Source: Haloarcula sp. CBA1129
Lineage (GTDB): Archaea; Halobacteriota; Halobacteria; Halobacteriales; Haloarculaceae
NCBI RefSeq assembly: GCF_008729015.1
Contig: NZ_RKSM01000001.1
Span: 434,001-498,000, forward strand
DNA length: 64,000 bases
Reading direction: 5' to 3'
The notes under the pieces were generated by a model that was given only the letters and a program-made list of their open reading frames with translations, was not told the DNA's origin and did not search any database. Positions 25,764 through 34,847 of the stretch are shown here, one piece after another (within the stretch, counting starts at the first letter, position 1; each line of letters opens with the position of its first letter). The position numbers and the translations under genes were made by a program.

Positions 25764-27080
25764 TCACTCCATAATCTCGGCGAGCCGTCGCTCGACCCGC
25801 TCGACGTTTTCTTCTAGGTCACGGGCCATCTGGTGCTGGGTCTCGTTGGCGTCAGCCACTTCATCGATAGATTCGGAAACCTCGGCGGCACGCTGGGCGA
25901 TTTCGTCGATCATGCTGGCGATTTCTTCAGCGCTTGCGGCCTGATCGTCCGTCGCCGCCGCAACCTCACCGATGCCCTGTTCTGTCTCCGAGGTCGCGTC
26001 GAGGATGGCCTGCTGGTTGTCTAGCACCGTCTCCAGATCAGAGAGGGCCTGCTGGATTGCGTCCGTCGTTTCCTCGACGTTTTCGGCGGTGTCGTCGGCC
26101 ATCTCGCGGACCTCCCCGACGATGCGCTCTACCTCGTCGGCGTGCTGCTTGGACTCGTCGGCCAGTTCCTTGATCTCGTCGGCGACGACCGCGAACCCGT
26201 CGCTGTCGCTGTTGCTTCGCGCGGCTTCGATGTTCGCGTTCAGTGCCAGCATGTTCGTCTGGTCCGCGATGTCGTTGATGACCTCGACGAACTCGTCGAT
26301 CTCCTCGATGTGGCCCCGGAGTTCCGTCGAGTCCGACGCGACCTGTTCGGCGGACTCCGTCGCATCCTCGACGCGTTCGATGGTTTCCTCTGCTGTCTCG
26401 ACGGACTCCTCGGCGAGTTCTCTGGCCTCGCCGCTCTGGCTGCTCACTTCCTCGGCGCTGGAGGCGATTTCCTCGACGGTCGCGCTGAACCCGGAGACCT
26501 CGGACTGAACCTCATCAAGATTGTCGGACTGCTCGCCGGCCATCTGCTTGATGTCGTCGGACTGCTCGGTGACGGCCGCGGCGGAGTCGCTGATCTCGCC
26601 GACCGCCGACTCGACATCCGTTGCCATCTGTGACTGGAGGTTCTGGAGCGCCGCACGCTGTTCGACGATATCGCTGAAATCGATCAGTAGCTCCAGCGCA
26701 CCGATAGCGTCCCCACTGGGACCCATGAGCGGGATAGCAACCGCTCGCGCGTGCGCCATCGTCCCGTCCGGCCGCTCGGCCGAGCGGAACTCGTTTTCGC
26801 GGACTGGCTCCCCCGTTCTGATGACCTCTTGGGCGAGCGTCTCATCTTGGCCTTCCGTACCGAACACGTCGTAGGCGTTCATCCCAACCGCCTCGCTCGC
26901 TGGGAGCCCGAGCATACCTGCGACCGTCTCGTTCCAGTGCGTGATGTCGCCGTCCGAGTCGACCACGAATGCTGCTTCCGGTAAATCCTCGATAAGGGAC
27001 TCGAACGTGTGGAGCCAGAACTCCTCGCCGTTGTCCATAGATTCTGGTAGCAGATCGTTTCCAGCAGCTGTTTTTGGCAT
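25764..27080 (-). CDS. Soluble methyl-accepting transducer with PAS domain
   Basis: A 438-residue cytosolic chemotaxis transducer with no membrane helix. Residues about 25-135 are a PAS domain (LPEAAFVVDSDGDITHWNETVAGMLGL). The rest is a long acidic coiled coil with the conserved tip INDIADQTNMLALNANIEAAR, which contacts CheA and CheW, and Glu-rich flanks that fit methylation sites. It likely senses redox, light or a small molecule through PAS. A TATA-like ggtatatt lies 21-32 bases before the ATG at 27080, and a palindrome sits further upstream. Confidence 0.93.
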   Translation of the reverse strand: MPKTAAGNDLLPESMDNGEEFWLHTFESLIEDLPEAAFVVDSDGDITHWNETVAGMLGLPASEAVGMNAYDVFGTEGQDETLAQEVIRTGEPVRENEFRSAERPDGTMAHARAVAIPLMGPSGDAIGALELLIDFSDIVEQRAALQNLQSQMATDVESAVGEISDSAAAVTEQSDDIKQMAGEQSDNLDEVQSEVSGFSATVEEIASSAEEVSSQSGEARELAEESVETAEETIERVEDATESAEQVASDSTELRGHIEEIDEFVEVINDIADQTNMLALNANIEAARSNSDSDGFAVVADEIKELADESKQHADEVERIVGEVREMADDTAENVEETTDAIQQALSDLETVLDNQQAILDATSETEQGIGEVAAATDDQAASAEEIASMIDEIAQRAAEVSESIDEVADANETQHQMARDLEENVERVERRLAEIME

Positions 27081-27126
27081 TGTAAAGCCTATTCCAGAAC
27101 CGAATATACCGTTTTCGACCGATTAT

Positions 27127-27143
27127 ATCAGTTGATAACTGAT
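27127..27143. promoter_or_regulatory. Palindrome upstream of the soluble transducer gene
   Basis: ATCAGTT-GAT-AACTGAT has perfect 7-base arms and a 3-base spacer. It lies about 47 bases upstream of the transducer ATG and some 15 bases beyond its TATA-like box, a place suited to an activator. No matching site was noticed elsewhere in the window. Confidence 0.4.
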
Positions 27144-27372
27144 TTAAACTGGCCATGTCGCAAGCGAAGCTACGTACCCATCAGCATAGCGATGCCCAGT
27201 AAAAGACAAAGACTGTACAAACACGGACGCAAGACACACCGTTGCACGCCTGCCAGTCCGAGATAGTCGATGGAAGAATAGACACAGTCAGAGTCATGTC
27301 TGCTCTCCCCGTCTGACCCAGAACAACCCGGTTTCGGCAGGCCTATACCGCCCGAGTCCATACATTACGTCG

Positions 27373-27771
27373 ATGAGCATCGAGACTGATACCGCCGCTG
27401 ATATCGACGGTGACCACGTCGAAGCGCTCGCTACAGAGTTCGGCGAAGCAATCGCCGAGCTACCGGTGTACCAGCGATTCAAGGAGACGAAAGACGCCGT
27501 CGAGAACCACGACGAGGCACAGGCGGCCATTCAGGAGTTCGAGCAGATCCGTGAGGAGTTCATGCTCGCCCGTCAGACGGGCAACGCCTCGCAGGAAGAC
27601 CTCCGGAAGGTCCAGCAAAAGCAGGAGGAACTCCACGACATCCCGGTAATGAGCGACTACCTAGAGGCCCAGAACGAACTCGAACTGCGCCTGCAGGAGC
27701 TCAACGAAATCGTCTCCGAGGAACTGGCCGTCGACTTCGGGCAGAAAGCCGGCGGTTGCTGCGAGGACTGA
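27373..27771 (+). CDS. YlbF/YmcA-family protein
   Basis: A 132-residue acidic helical protein with the YlbF pattern: ATEFGEAIAELPVYQRFKETKDAVENHDEAQAAIQEFEQIREEF and DIPVMSDYLEAQNELELRLQELNEIV. Bacterial relatives form the Y complex (YlbF-YmcA-YaaT) that affects mRNA processing and carries iron-sulfur clusters. Here the C-terminus ends GGCCED, two adjacent Cys that could take part in metal binding. Archaeal function is unknown. Start chosen as the first ATG of the recognised domain. Convergent with a UspA gene. Confidence 0.85.
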   Translation: MSIETDTAADIDGDHVEALATEFGEAIAELPVYQRFKETKDAVENHDEAQAAIQEFEQIREEFMLARQTGNASQEDLRKVQQKQEELHDIPVMSDYLEAQNELELRLQELNEIVSEELAVDFGQKAGGCCED

Positions 27772-27777
27772 CCACCG

Positions 27778-27786
27778 GTATTTTTC
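27778..27786 (+). terminator. T-rich stop signal after the YlbF-like gene
   Basis: A short T-run (tattttt) lies a few bases after the stop at 27771, between convergent genes. Oligo-T runs terminate archaeal transcription; there is no hairpin here. Confidence 0.3.
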
Positions 27787-27918
27787 GCGGTCACGGTTCG
27801 CACTGACTCCGGAGCCGCCGGTCAAGAGCGCCGACGCCGTCGACAGCCGTCATCCGTCAGTGGCACCGTGCTGTCGACAGTTAGCGTCGGTCAGCGATAC
27901 ACGCAATCGACTGGGCAG

Positions 27919-28368
27919 TTACTCCTCCACTTCGGTTTTCACCACGACCGCCGGTCGCTCGGTCAGTCGAAGCACCTTGTCGGTGATGCTGCCCAAGAGA
28001 CTCCGGTACTCCGCCGGCCGCCGCTTCGTCCCGAGCACGAGCAGATCGACGTCCGCCTCGTCAGCGGTTTCGATGATGGATTCGGCCGGCCGTCCGTGTT
28101 TCAGGGTCGTCGTTACGTCGACGCCGGACGCCTCCGCGTCGGCCTGTATCCGGGCCAGCGTCTCCTGACCCGTCTCTTCGAGGCCGTGCTCCGGCCCTTC
28201 CGATTCGTCGACGTACTCGTCGCCGCTGTAGGCCGTGTACACGTCTTCATCGACGACATACAGGACGTGGAGGTCCGCACCGTGTTCTGCTGCGAGGGCA
28301 ATCGCGTGGGATTCGGCATTGGTCGACGCTTCTGTCCCATCCGAGGCGAGGAGGATGTGATCGTACAT
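27919..28368 (-). CDS. UspA-family universal stress protein
   Basis: A 149-residue single Usp domain: HILLASDGTEASTNAESHAIALA, LHVLYVVDED, DLLVLGTKRRPAEYRSLLGSITDKVLRLTERPAVVV. The nucleotide loop is close to G-x2-G-x9-G-S but the second Gly is Arg (GTKR), so ATP binding may be altered. Such proteins act in the cytosol under stress and exist in many copies in haloarchaea. Transcribed alone and convergent with the YlbF-like gene. Confidence 0.92.
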   Translation of the reverse strand: MYDHILLASDGTEASTNAESHAIALAAEHGADLHVLYVVDEDVYTAYSGDEYVDESEGPEHGLEETGQETLARIQADAEASGVDVTTTLKHGRPAESIIETADEADVDLLVLGTKRRPAEYRSLLGSITDKVLRLTERPAVVVKTEVEE

Positions 28369-28481
28369 ACAGGTGGTCTTTCACCCAACTGGGAAATAAA
28401 CTGGGGGCCTCGTTCTCAAACATCGGGAGACGACCCAGCGTCTTCGAAACATCTTAGCGACCGGGCGTGGCATCTCCCGCC

Positions 28482-29315
28482 ATGACAGTCGAATCCGATT
28501 GGGACGACTGGCTCCCGCGTGCGGTGGAGTCGGCGACGCCTGACGGACTGGCGATCTGGTATCTGGGCTGTAACGGCTTCATCGTGAAATCGAGCGGCGG
28601 GACGACCGTCTTCATCGACCCGTACCTCGGCACGGGCGACCCGCCGCGGACCGTGCGGATGGTCCCGGTGCCGTTCAACCCCGACGACATCACCGAGTGT
28701 GACGCGATTCTGGGCACCCACGAACACACTGACCACGTCCACGGGCCGTCCCAAGCCCCGATTCTCGCCGGTACGGGTGCGGACTACTACACCACTGACA
28801 GCGGGCACGATGTCATCCGGGAGGAGGCATGGCTTGAGAACTACGGCGTCACCGACGACCAACTCCACGAAGTCACGGAGGGCGAGACGCTCGAAATCGG
28901 TGACCTGACGGTCCACGTCGAACCGGCCAACGACCCCGACGCCGAGCATCCGGTGTCGTACGTGTTCGAACACGAATCCGGCACGTTCTTCCACGGCGGC
29001 GACGCCCGCCCCGGTGAGTTCGAATCTGTCGGCGAGCGCTACGATATCGATGTCGGCGTCCTCGCATTCGGGACGGTCGGGATGATCGACGACAAGGAGA
29101 CCGGCGAGCCCACCCGAACGCAGTGGTACAACGACGAGAACATGATTATCGAAGCCACAAACGAACTCCAACTGGACACCCTCGTCCCGACCCACTGGGA
29201 CATGTGGAAGGGGATGACGACGGAGCCGACCGTGCTGCACAACCACGCCAACAGCTTCACGCATCCCTCGACGCTTTCAATTGTTGAAATCGGCGACCGG
29301 TACGATCTCGACTGA
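28482..29315 (+). CDS. Metallo-beta-lactamase-fold hydrolase (UlaG/lactonase-like)
   Basis: A 277-residue soluble metal-dependent hydrolase. The H-x-H-x-D-H motif is THEHTDHVHG (His80, His82, Asp84, His85), preceded by VFIDPYLG and followed by FFHGGDARPGEF and TLVPTHWDMWKGM, the usual UlaG-like blocks. The substrate is unknown; relatives include L-ascorbate-6-phosphate lactonase. I use the ATG at 28482; a GTG at 28467 adds five residues. It is divergent from uspA. Confidence 0.88.
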   Translation: MTVESDWDDWLPRAVESATPDGLAIWYLGCNGFIVKSSGGTTVFIDPYLGTGDPPRTVRMVPVPFNPDDITECDAILGTHEHTDHVHGPSQAPILAGTGADYYTTDSGHDVIREEAWLENYGVTDDQLHEVTEGETLEIGDLTVHVEPANDPDAEHPVSYVFEHESGTFFHGGDARPGEFESVGERYDIDVGVLAFGTVGMIDDKETGEPTRTQWYNDENMIIEATNELQLDTLVPTHWDMWKGMTTEPTVLHNHANSFTHPSTLSIVEIGDRYDLD

Positions 29316-29445
29316 AAACAGCCTGCCAGTGCCGCATGGACGGACCGTCCGCCCTTCACTGCTCACGCCCTGTTCTTGTTACTGAAGTTACCTACCTATA
29401 TTATATTAACCTCTACAGTGTAGAAAAAAGGCGTAAATGTTGGTC

Positions 29446-29457
29446 AGGTACGTACCT
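29446..29457. promoter_or_regulatory. 12-base palindrome next to the TATA box of the coiled-coil gene
   Basis: AGGTACGTACCT is a perfect palindrome immediately before tttaata (about 29458-29464), which lies 23-30 bases ahead of the ATG at 29487. This is the BRE position, so binding here could block or recruit TFB. The flanking spacer is markedly A/T-rich. Confidence 0.45.
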
Positions 29458-29486
29458 TTAATACTATTGCTGAGACCATACAGACC

Positions 29487-30584
29487 ATGAGCAATTCGCA
29501 AGCCTACGACGAAGTCACTGTCGCCGCAGATGGCGTGACAGTGACCAAGCGGTTCGAGGCGGACGAGTTCCCTGTCCCCGCGATAGCGTTCAATCTCACT
29601 TCGCGACGGTCCGTTCCGGTGACAGTCAGACTAGTCGACACCGTTCCGGGAGACGTCGCAGTCGAGGATCTGGGCTTCCACCCCGAGTACGGCAGTGAGT
29701 ACTGGGACATCAACGAAAACCGGATCGCCTTCGAGAAAGAACTCGAACCTGAGGCCGACTACACGACCGTCTACGGTATCCGTGCGACGGGAACCGACGA
29801 TGTCGAGAAGTTCCTGACAGAACCCGAAATCGAGAGTGTGGACCCGCCTCTGGACGAAGACGAGGAAGACCTCGTCGGTGGGGGCGACGAGGCTGTTCGA
29901 GACGTCATTGCCGGCGACGCCGACAGCGTTCCCGGCCTCGAAGAGGATGACGACGAGGATATCGAGACGCTGGACCTCTCGGACCCGAACAACCCGGACT
30001 CAGGCGTCGAAGCCCCGGAGGAGAGCAACGCCGCACCGGCAGATTCCGAGGTGCAATCCGGCGCGGTCGTCGCGACGATGGCACAGGAAATCCGCGATCA
30101 GAACGTCTCGCCCGAAGACGTGAAGCTCCTCAAGCGTGCGCTTGACGCCGTCTCCGAGGACGATAGCGACGCCGGCGGCGTCAACGACGCCCGGATCCAA
30201 CGTATCCAGAGCGACGTCGCGGATCTCCGTGCGTACACCGATGCGCTCGAAGAATTCCTCGAAGAGAACGGGACCGGCGAGGACATGATTGAGGAGTTCG
30301 GCGAGCGGCTCGACTCCTTCGAAACGGCTCTAGAGAACTTCCAAGACGAGGTCCAGTCGGCGACGGAGACAGCCACGTCTGCCTCCGAGCAGGTCGACGA
30401 CCTCTCCGAGGAAGTCGAGAGCGTCGAAGGGCAGCTTGACGACCTCGAAGACGACATCAAAACCGTCCGCGAGGAGATCGACGATGGCGAACTCGCTGAC
30501 CGGATCGACGAAACCGAATCGGAGATCGAGGAGCTCAAAGAGTGGCGCGAACAGCTCTCGTCGGTCATTGGCGGCGGCGACTAA
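29487..30584 (+). CDS. Coiled-coil acidic protein with N-terminal beta domain, unknown
   Basis: A 365-residue protein that I do not recognise. Residues 1-110 look like a beta-sandwich (VTVTKRFEADEFPVPAIAFNL, VPVTVRLVDTVPGDV, YTTVYGIRATG). Residues 120-180 are a very acidic disordered linker. Residues 205-355 are mostly heptad-rich coiled coil (DLRAYTDALEEFLEENG, EQVDDLSEEVESVEGQLDDL). No signal peptide or membrane helix. It may form filaments or assemble as a scaffold, but that is inference. A palindrome abuts its TATA box, and the next gene follows after 39 bases. Confidence 0.78.
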   Translation: MSNSQAYDEVTVAADGVTVTKRFEADEFPVPAIAFNLTSRRSVPVTVRLVDTVPGDVAVEDLGFHPEYGSEYWDINENRIAFEKELEPEADYTTVYGIRATGTDDVEKFLTEPEIESVDPPLDEDEEDLVGGGDEAVRDVIAGDADSVPGLEEDDDEDIETLDLSDPNNPDSGVEAPEESNAAPADSEVQSGAVVATMAQEIRDQNVSPEDVKLLKRALDAVSEDDSDAGGVNDARIQRIQSDVADLRAYTDALEEFLEENGTGEDMIEEFGERLDSFETALENFQDEVQSATETATSASEQVDDLSEEVESVEGQLDDLEDDIKTVREEIDDGELADRIDETESEIEELKEWREQLSSVIGGGD

Positions 30585-30623
30585 CCGAACTCGTTTTACC
30601 GATCCCCCGTCTGTGCCTGCATA

Positions 30624-31520
30624 ATGACGACGACGAGAGTGGCCGTTCCGCGCAAGGGCCGGCCCCTCGAAGCAGTGCTGGAGCGACTCGCCGGACGCAC
30701 GGAGACGACCGACTTGGCCGACGACATCATCTCGACGCTCCGCTACGAGAAGGCCGTCACCAAGGGGAGTCAGGACGCGGTCGCCGATGTGTACCATCGC
30801 ATCAGCGACTACTCCTCACTCGATGAGCCGCACAAGCCGGAGTACACGCTGTTACGGGACGACCGCGACGGGATGCCCCGACGGATTGTCTTCGACAGCG
30901 TCACCGTTCCGACCGAACACGGTGATGTCCAGCTAGTCGGCCGCGAGGAGCCGTTCCGGGCGCTCCGAACTCACGAATTCGCACTCGGGTTCGACAGCGC
31001 TGACCTCGTTCTCGAAGAGGTCGTCCAGCTTCGGGACGAACCACTGACCGCCATTCACGAGATCAACGACCGCATCGACCCGCTGGATACGGACGTACGG
31101 GTCGTGACCGGGCTGGGCGATACGGTGTACCACACGCTGCTGGCGACGCCGGAGGTCATGGACTCACAGGACGGGCCACTCGACCGGGGTTTCGTCACCA
31201 ACTACGAGGGCGAGCTCTGTATCTCACCGCGCTACGAACGGCTTGTCGAAGCGGTGCTCGGAACGAGCGCGCTCGATGGGATTTCATTCACATATCCCAC
31301 AGAGGGTGGCGAAGAGGAGGAAGACATCGCTGCGACCGGCTTGGGCGTCTACCTCACTGTCACGGGCTCGACCGCACGCGACCACGGCCTCGAACTCGGC
31401 GAGCGGCTGTTCCCGAGCGAGACTGTGCTTCTCGAAAACGCCCACGAGCGCACAGAGACCACGAAGCGGGTCGCCAGTCTGTTCGAGGAGCCCGAAGAAA
31501 CGGCACTGCAGTCGGTCTGA
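30624..31520 (+). CDS. Uncharacterised protein downstream of the coiled-coil gene
   Basis: A 298-residue acidic soluble protein. The first residues (TTTRVAVPRKGRPLEAVLERLAG) resemble the start of HisG ATP phosphoribosyltransferase, and there are two later alpha/beta stretches (HGDVQLVGREEPFRALRTHEF, FVTNYEGELCISPRYERLVEAV), but I cannot confirm that fold. Length is close to long-form HisG, yet the catalytic HisG motifs are not evident. It sits 39 bases after the coiled-coil gene, likely one operon, and ends 12 bases before the convergent nosY. Confidence 0.75.
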   Translation: MTTTRVAVPRKGRPLEAVLERLAGRTETTDLADDIISTLRYEKAVTKGSQDAVADVYHRISDYSSLDEPHKPEYTLLRDDRDGMPRRIVFDSVTVPTEHGDVQLVGREEPFRALRTHEFALGFDSADLVLEEVVQLRDEPLTAIHEINDRIDPLDTDVRVVTGLGDTVYHTLLATPEVMDSQDGPLDRGFVTNYEGELCISPRYERLVEAVLGTSALDGISFTYPTEGGEEEEDIAATGLGVYLTVTGSTARDHGLELGERLFPSETVLLENAHERTETTKRVASLFEEPEETALQSV

Positions 31521-31532
31521 AACGCGTTCTTT

Positions 31533-32477
31533 TCAGAGGCGTCGCCGCTGGATGAGTTTCGTCGCGATGCCGACAGGCACGACGACCCACGCCGCGAGCG
31601 CCGCAGCGACCATCGGCGCGGTCAGGCCGGCCTGTGCTAGCACGCTGCCGAAGCCACCGGCGACCACGTCCACCTGCGACAGCGCGAGCACGCGGAAGCA
31701 GTCGACGGGATTGAGCAGTATCGCCGCAGCGATAGCGCCGGATCCGAGGTCGAACCCCGCGACGGCCCCCAGCGCGACTAGGTCGTGCAACAGCGCGACC
31801 CACAGCCAGATAGCCAGCGCGGCACCGAGTGCATGCGTTTTCGTCCGTGCGACCGTCGAGACCAGCACCGCCACGCCGAGCATCGCACAGGCGGTCAGCA
31901 CCGCGGCGAGGGCGACGGCCGCGTACGGGCCGACGCTGGCGAGACCGATGTGGCGAACGGTCAACAGCGCGCCGGGGACGAAACCGAGCAACATCGCGCC
32001 GGACAGCACCGCCGCCCGGCCGATGGCAGTTCCCACGACGACGCGTCCTTTCGTGACCGGCAGGGCGAGCAGGAGTTCGAGCGAACCGCGCTCGTCGGCC
32101 CCGACGATGGCGTCGTAGCCGACCGCCAGCGCCGTCAGCGGCACGAGGTAGACACCGAGCTCCGCGATGGTCGCGATCACCGCGTCGAAGCGGCCCGGGC
32201 CGACCGAACTCGCACCGAACTGGACCACCGCGGCAGTAAAGAGGCCGAACAGCAGCGCCACGCCGAGCGCCCATCGGCTTCGGACCGCGAGCCGGTACTC
32301 CCGGCGAGCGATAGTGAGCAGGCTGCTGTCGGCCAGCCGGGCGAGTGCGGAGTCGTCGGTCGCGGTTGTAGTCGCGTTCTCCTCGGTTCCGCCGTCGTGC
32401 AACCGGGTGGCCGGAGCGTCGACCGCGACGACGCCGCCGTCGGGGGCCGGGTCCGTTGAGGATTCCCCGTCGCTCAT
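31533..32477 (-). CDS. nosY: NosY, ABC-2 type permease of the nos operon
   Basis: The 314-residue membrane partner of NosF. After a polar N-terminus of about 55 residues it shows REYRLAVRSRWALGVALLFGL and six hydrophobic helices, with DERGSLELLLALPVTKGRVVVG as the conserved cytoplasmic loop of ABC-2 permeases of the NosY kind. NosDFY are thought to deliver sulfur or help build the tetranuclear CuZ centre of N2O reductase. Its start overlaps nosF by four bases (ATGA). It is the last gene of the operon. Confidence 0.92.
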   Translation of the reverse strand: MSDGESSTDPAPDGGVVAVDAPATRLHDGGTEENATTTATDDSALARLADSSLLTIARREYRLAVRSRWALGVALLFGLFTAAVVQFGASSVGPGRFDAVIATIAELGVYLVPLTALAVGYDAIVGADERGSLELLLALPVTKGRVVVGTAIGRAAVLSGAMLLGFVPGALLTVRHIGLASVGPYAAVALAAVLTACAMLGVAVLVSTVARTKTHALGAALAIWLWVALLHDLVALGAVAGFDLGSGAIAAAILLNPVDCFRVLALSQVDVVAGGFGSVLAQAGLTAPMVAAALAAWVVVPVGIATKLIQRRRL

Positions 32478-33475
32478 GCCGGCTCACCTCCCGAGTCCTC
32501 GGTCGCTGCCTCCGCAGGCGTTTTGCTGTCTGGGCTGGGGCGTTCGTCGCCGTCGTCCGTCCCGACTGCCTCGTAGAATGCAGCCTCAAGACCGGGTTCG
32601 CGGACCTCGAATCGGTCGATGTCGTAGGCCTCACCGACGGCGGTGAGCAGGTCGTAGGCGTCGGCTAGCGCGGTGGTTACGGTCAGGTCGACGCCCGCAC
32701 GGGCGACACTCGCCGCGGCCCCGTGTTCACGAAGTATCTTTGTTGCGTCCCTCACCGCCGACTCGGATGCCAGCGACAGCGACACCGTCACCTCGTCGGC
32801 GGCGGCACGGCGAAGCTCCTCCACTGGCCCCACAGTCGCCACCTGTCCGTCAGCGATGATGACTGCCTCCGAGCAGAGCCGCTGAATCTCCCCGAGTGCG
32901 TGCGAGGAGAAGACGATAGTCACGTCGGTCTCGGCCGCCAGTGCCTCCACAACCTCGTGGAATGCCCGGATGCCGTCGGGGTCGAGCCCGGCGGTCGGTT
33001 CGTCGAGTATCAGCACGGCCGGCTCGCCGACGAGTGCCGTGCCGAGTCCGAGCCGGCGGTTCATCCCGTTGGAGTAGCCGCCGACCCGGCGGTCTGCGGC
33101 GTCCGAGAGCCCGACAGTGTGCAGGATGCGCTCGATGTGGTGGTCCCGATTCTCGCGGGGCACCGAGCGCATCCGGGCGTGGAACCGGAGCACCTCGCGG
33201 CCGGTCAGACTCGGCGGGAAGCCGGCATGCTCGGGGAGATAGCGCACCCGTTCGCGAACGGTGGTCCCGTCCGTCGGGTCCGCGCCAGCGACGGAGACGC
33301 TGCCGTCGTCGGGTCGGTTCAATCCGGCGAGCAGCTTGAACAGCGTCGTTTTGCCGGCCCCGTTCGTGCCGAACACGCCGAGGGTTGCCCCTTGCTCGAC
33401 AGACAGACTCAGTCCGTCAAGCGCCTGCACGTCGCCGTAGGCTTTCGATACGTCGTCGACCTCAATCACGTTCAT
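32474..33475 (-). CDS. nosF: NosF, ABC ATPase of the nos operon
   Basis: A 333-residue ATPase: Walker A in GTNGAGKTT, Q-loop region YLPEHAGFPPSLTGREVLRFH, signature VGGYSNGMNRRLGLG, Walker B AVLILDEPTAGLDPDGI and the switch His in VFSSHALGEI. The acidic C-terminal tail is unusual in length. The start at 33475 (MNVIEVDDVSKAYG) is chosen because the fold begins there. Its first 14 bases overlap the end of nosD. Works with NosY and NosD in CuZ assembly. Confidence 0.93.
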   Translation of the reverse strand: MNVIEVDDVSKAYGDVQALDGLSLSVEQGATLGVFGTNGAGKTTLFKLLAGLNRPDDGSVSVAGADPTDGTTVRERVRYLPEHAGFPPSLTGREVLRFHARMRSVPRENRDHHIERILHTVGLSDAADRRVGGYSNGMNRRLGLGTALVGEPAVLILDEPTAGLDPDGIRAFHEVVEALAAETDVTIVFSSHALGEIQRLCSEAVIIADGQVATVGPVEELRRAAADEVTVSLSLASESAVRDATKILREHGAAASVARAGVDLTVTTALADAYDLLTAVGEAYDIDRFEVREPGLEAAFYEAVGTDDGDERPSPDSKTPAEAATEDSGGEPA

Positions 33476-34847
33476 AGTAGCTCCTCCAGTTCTCGTGGGG
33501 TGGTTCAGTGAGCGGACGGGCATCGACCACGCCGGGCGACTGGACGACCGGAACGGACGACTCGGCCAGCCGAACGGCGTCGAAGGCCGGACTGCTGGCG
33601 AACACTCGCGCGGCGGGCTTTTCCGCGGTCACCTGCTGGACGGTCCCGGCCGGCTGGTAGCGGGTGTCGCCGACGCCGTCGTCGTCGATATCGGTCGGGT
33701 TCGCCCGGGACCAGTAGTTCCCGACGCTTTCGTTCCAGTGGACCTGATCGCTCATGACCGCGAGTACCGGCCTGTCGTTGCGGATGAAACTGTTCTTCGT
33801 CACGGTCCCGTCGGTGCTGCCGGCGGCAATGTGGACGCCCACGTCGTTGCCGACGACGAGGTTACCGACGATGCGGTTGCTGACGGAGTTGTAGACGAAC
33901 AGCCCGTTCTCGTTGCCGACGAGGTGATTGTCCCTGATATCCGTGTCGTCGATGCTCTTGACGAGGATGCCGTGGCCGGACTGGCCGCTGTTGTTCACCG
34001 CGACGTTGCCCTCGATGACGAGGTGCTTCGACACCATCAGCGCGTATCCGACGTCGTTGTCGAAGGCGGTGTTGTCCCGCAGGTGCGAGTCGTCGGAGTA
34101 CATGTAGTGGACTCCATAGCGGAGCTCCCACATCGTGTTGGCACTGGCGTTGACGTCCTTGGCCCAGTTGAAGTAGAGTCCGTCACGGACCGTGGTGATC
34201 TCGTTGTTGCGGATGACGCTATCCTCGGTCTTCCAGATCTGGATGCCGTTGCCCCGCTTGGTCAACTGCGTTATCTCCTCGCGGCCGACGATGGTGTTGT
34301 TGCGGATGTCGGCATTGTCGACGCCGTCGAGCCAGATGCCGAACGTCATGTCGGTCACGCGGCTGTCGCGGACAGTGGCCCCGCTCGCGTTGACGAATAC
34401 CGCGGCGTCATTCGTCGCAGTGCTGTAGCCGCTGTTGCGGACCCAGAGGCCCGAGACGGTGACGCCCTGTGCTTCGATGGCGAGCACGTCGCCCTCGCCG
34501 TCGCCATGCAGCAGGGTCGACCCGGGGCCGTTCCCGGCCAGCGTGATGTTCGGCGTCGTGACGACGACAGTCTCGTTGAAACGGCCATCGAGCGTGACGG
34601 TGTCGCCGGGGTCGGCGGTATCGACCGCCGCCTGCGCGCTATCGTAGGTCTCGCCGTCGACCGTCGCGGTGCCGTCGGCCGACGGGGCGCTGAACGAGTC
34701 AGTGTCGGGCACGTCGGGGTCGAAGGCGAGGTCGTCGCTACCGGACGGGCCAGCGCTTGCCATCCCGACAGCGGCGACCGACAGCACGAGTAGAACCGCG
34801 GTGCCGGCGGCGAACACGCGCTCGAAATCGTGGGACAGTAGACTCAT
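33462..34847 (-). CDS. nosD: NosD, exported CuZ-assembly beta-helix protein
   Basis: A 461-residue protein with an N-terminal membrane or signal segment (FAAGTAVLLVLSVAAVGMASA) and a right-handed beta-helix built of repeated turns such as NSFIRNDRP, ADIRNNTIVG, SVIRNNEITT and THLRDNTAFD-like units. This is the NosD/CASH layout. NosD is the extracytoplasmic partner of NosFY in maturing the copper-sulfur centre of NosZ. It overlaps the membrane-protein gene before it by four bases, and nosF after it by 14. Confidence 0.94.
   Translation of the reverse strand: MSLLSHDFERVFAAGTAVLLVLSVAAVGMASAGPSGSDDLAFDPDVPDTDSFSAPSADGTATVDGETYDSAQAAVDTADPGDTVTLDGRFNETVVVTTPNITLAGNGPGSTLLHGDGEGDVLAIEAQGVTVSGLWVRNSGYSTATNDAAVFVNASGATVRDSRVTDMTFGIWLDGVDNADIRNNTIVGREEITQLTKRGNGIQIWKTEDSVIRNNEITTVRDGLYFNWAKDVNASANTMWELRYGVHYMYSDDSHLRDNTAFDNDVGYALMVSKHLVIEGNVAVNNSGQSGHGILVKSIDDTDIRDNHLVGNENGLFVYNSVSNRIVGNLVVGNDVGVHIAAGSTDGTVTKNSFIRNDRPVLAVMSDQVHWNESVGNYWSRANPTDIDDDGVGDTRYQPAGTVQQVTAEKPAARVFASSPAFDAVRLAESSVPVVQSPGVVDARPLTEPPHENWRSYYERD

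Noticed and set aside
31360-32634. Minus-strand open frame (424 codons) of Arg-rich sequence
   Set aside because: It overlaps nosY and nosF in another frame and is an Arg-rich shadow.
33495-34793. Long plus-strand open frame (432 codons)
   Set aside because: It lies antisense to nosD, whose beta-helix repeats are clear; the frame is dominated by Val and Asp from complementing nosD codons.
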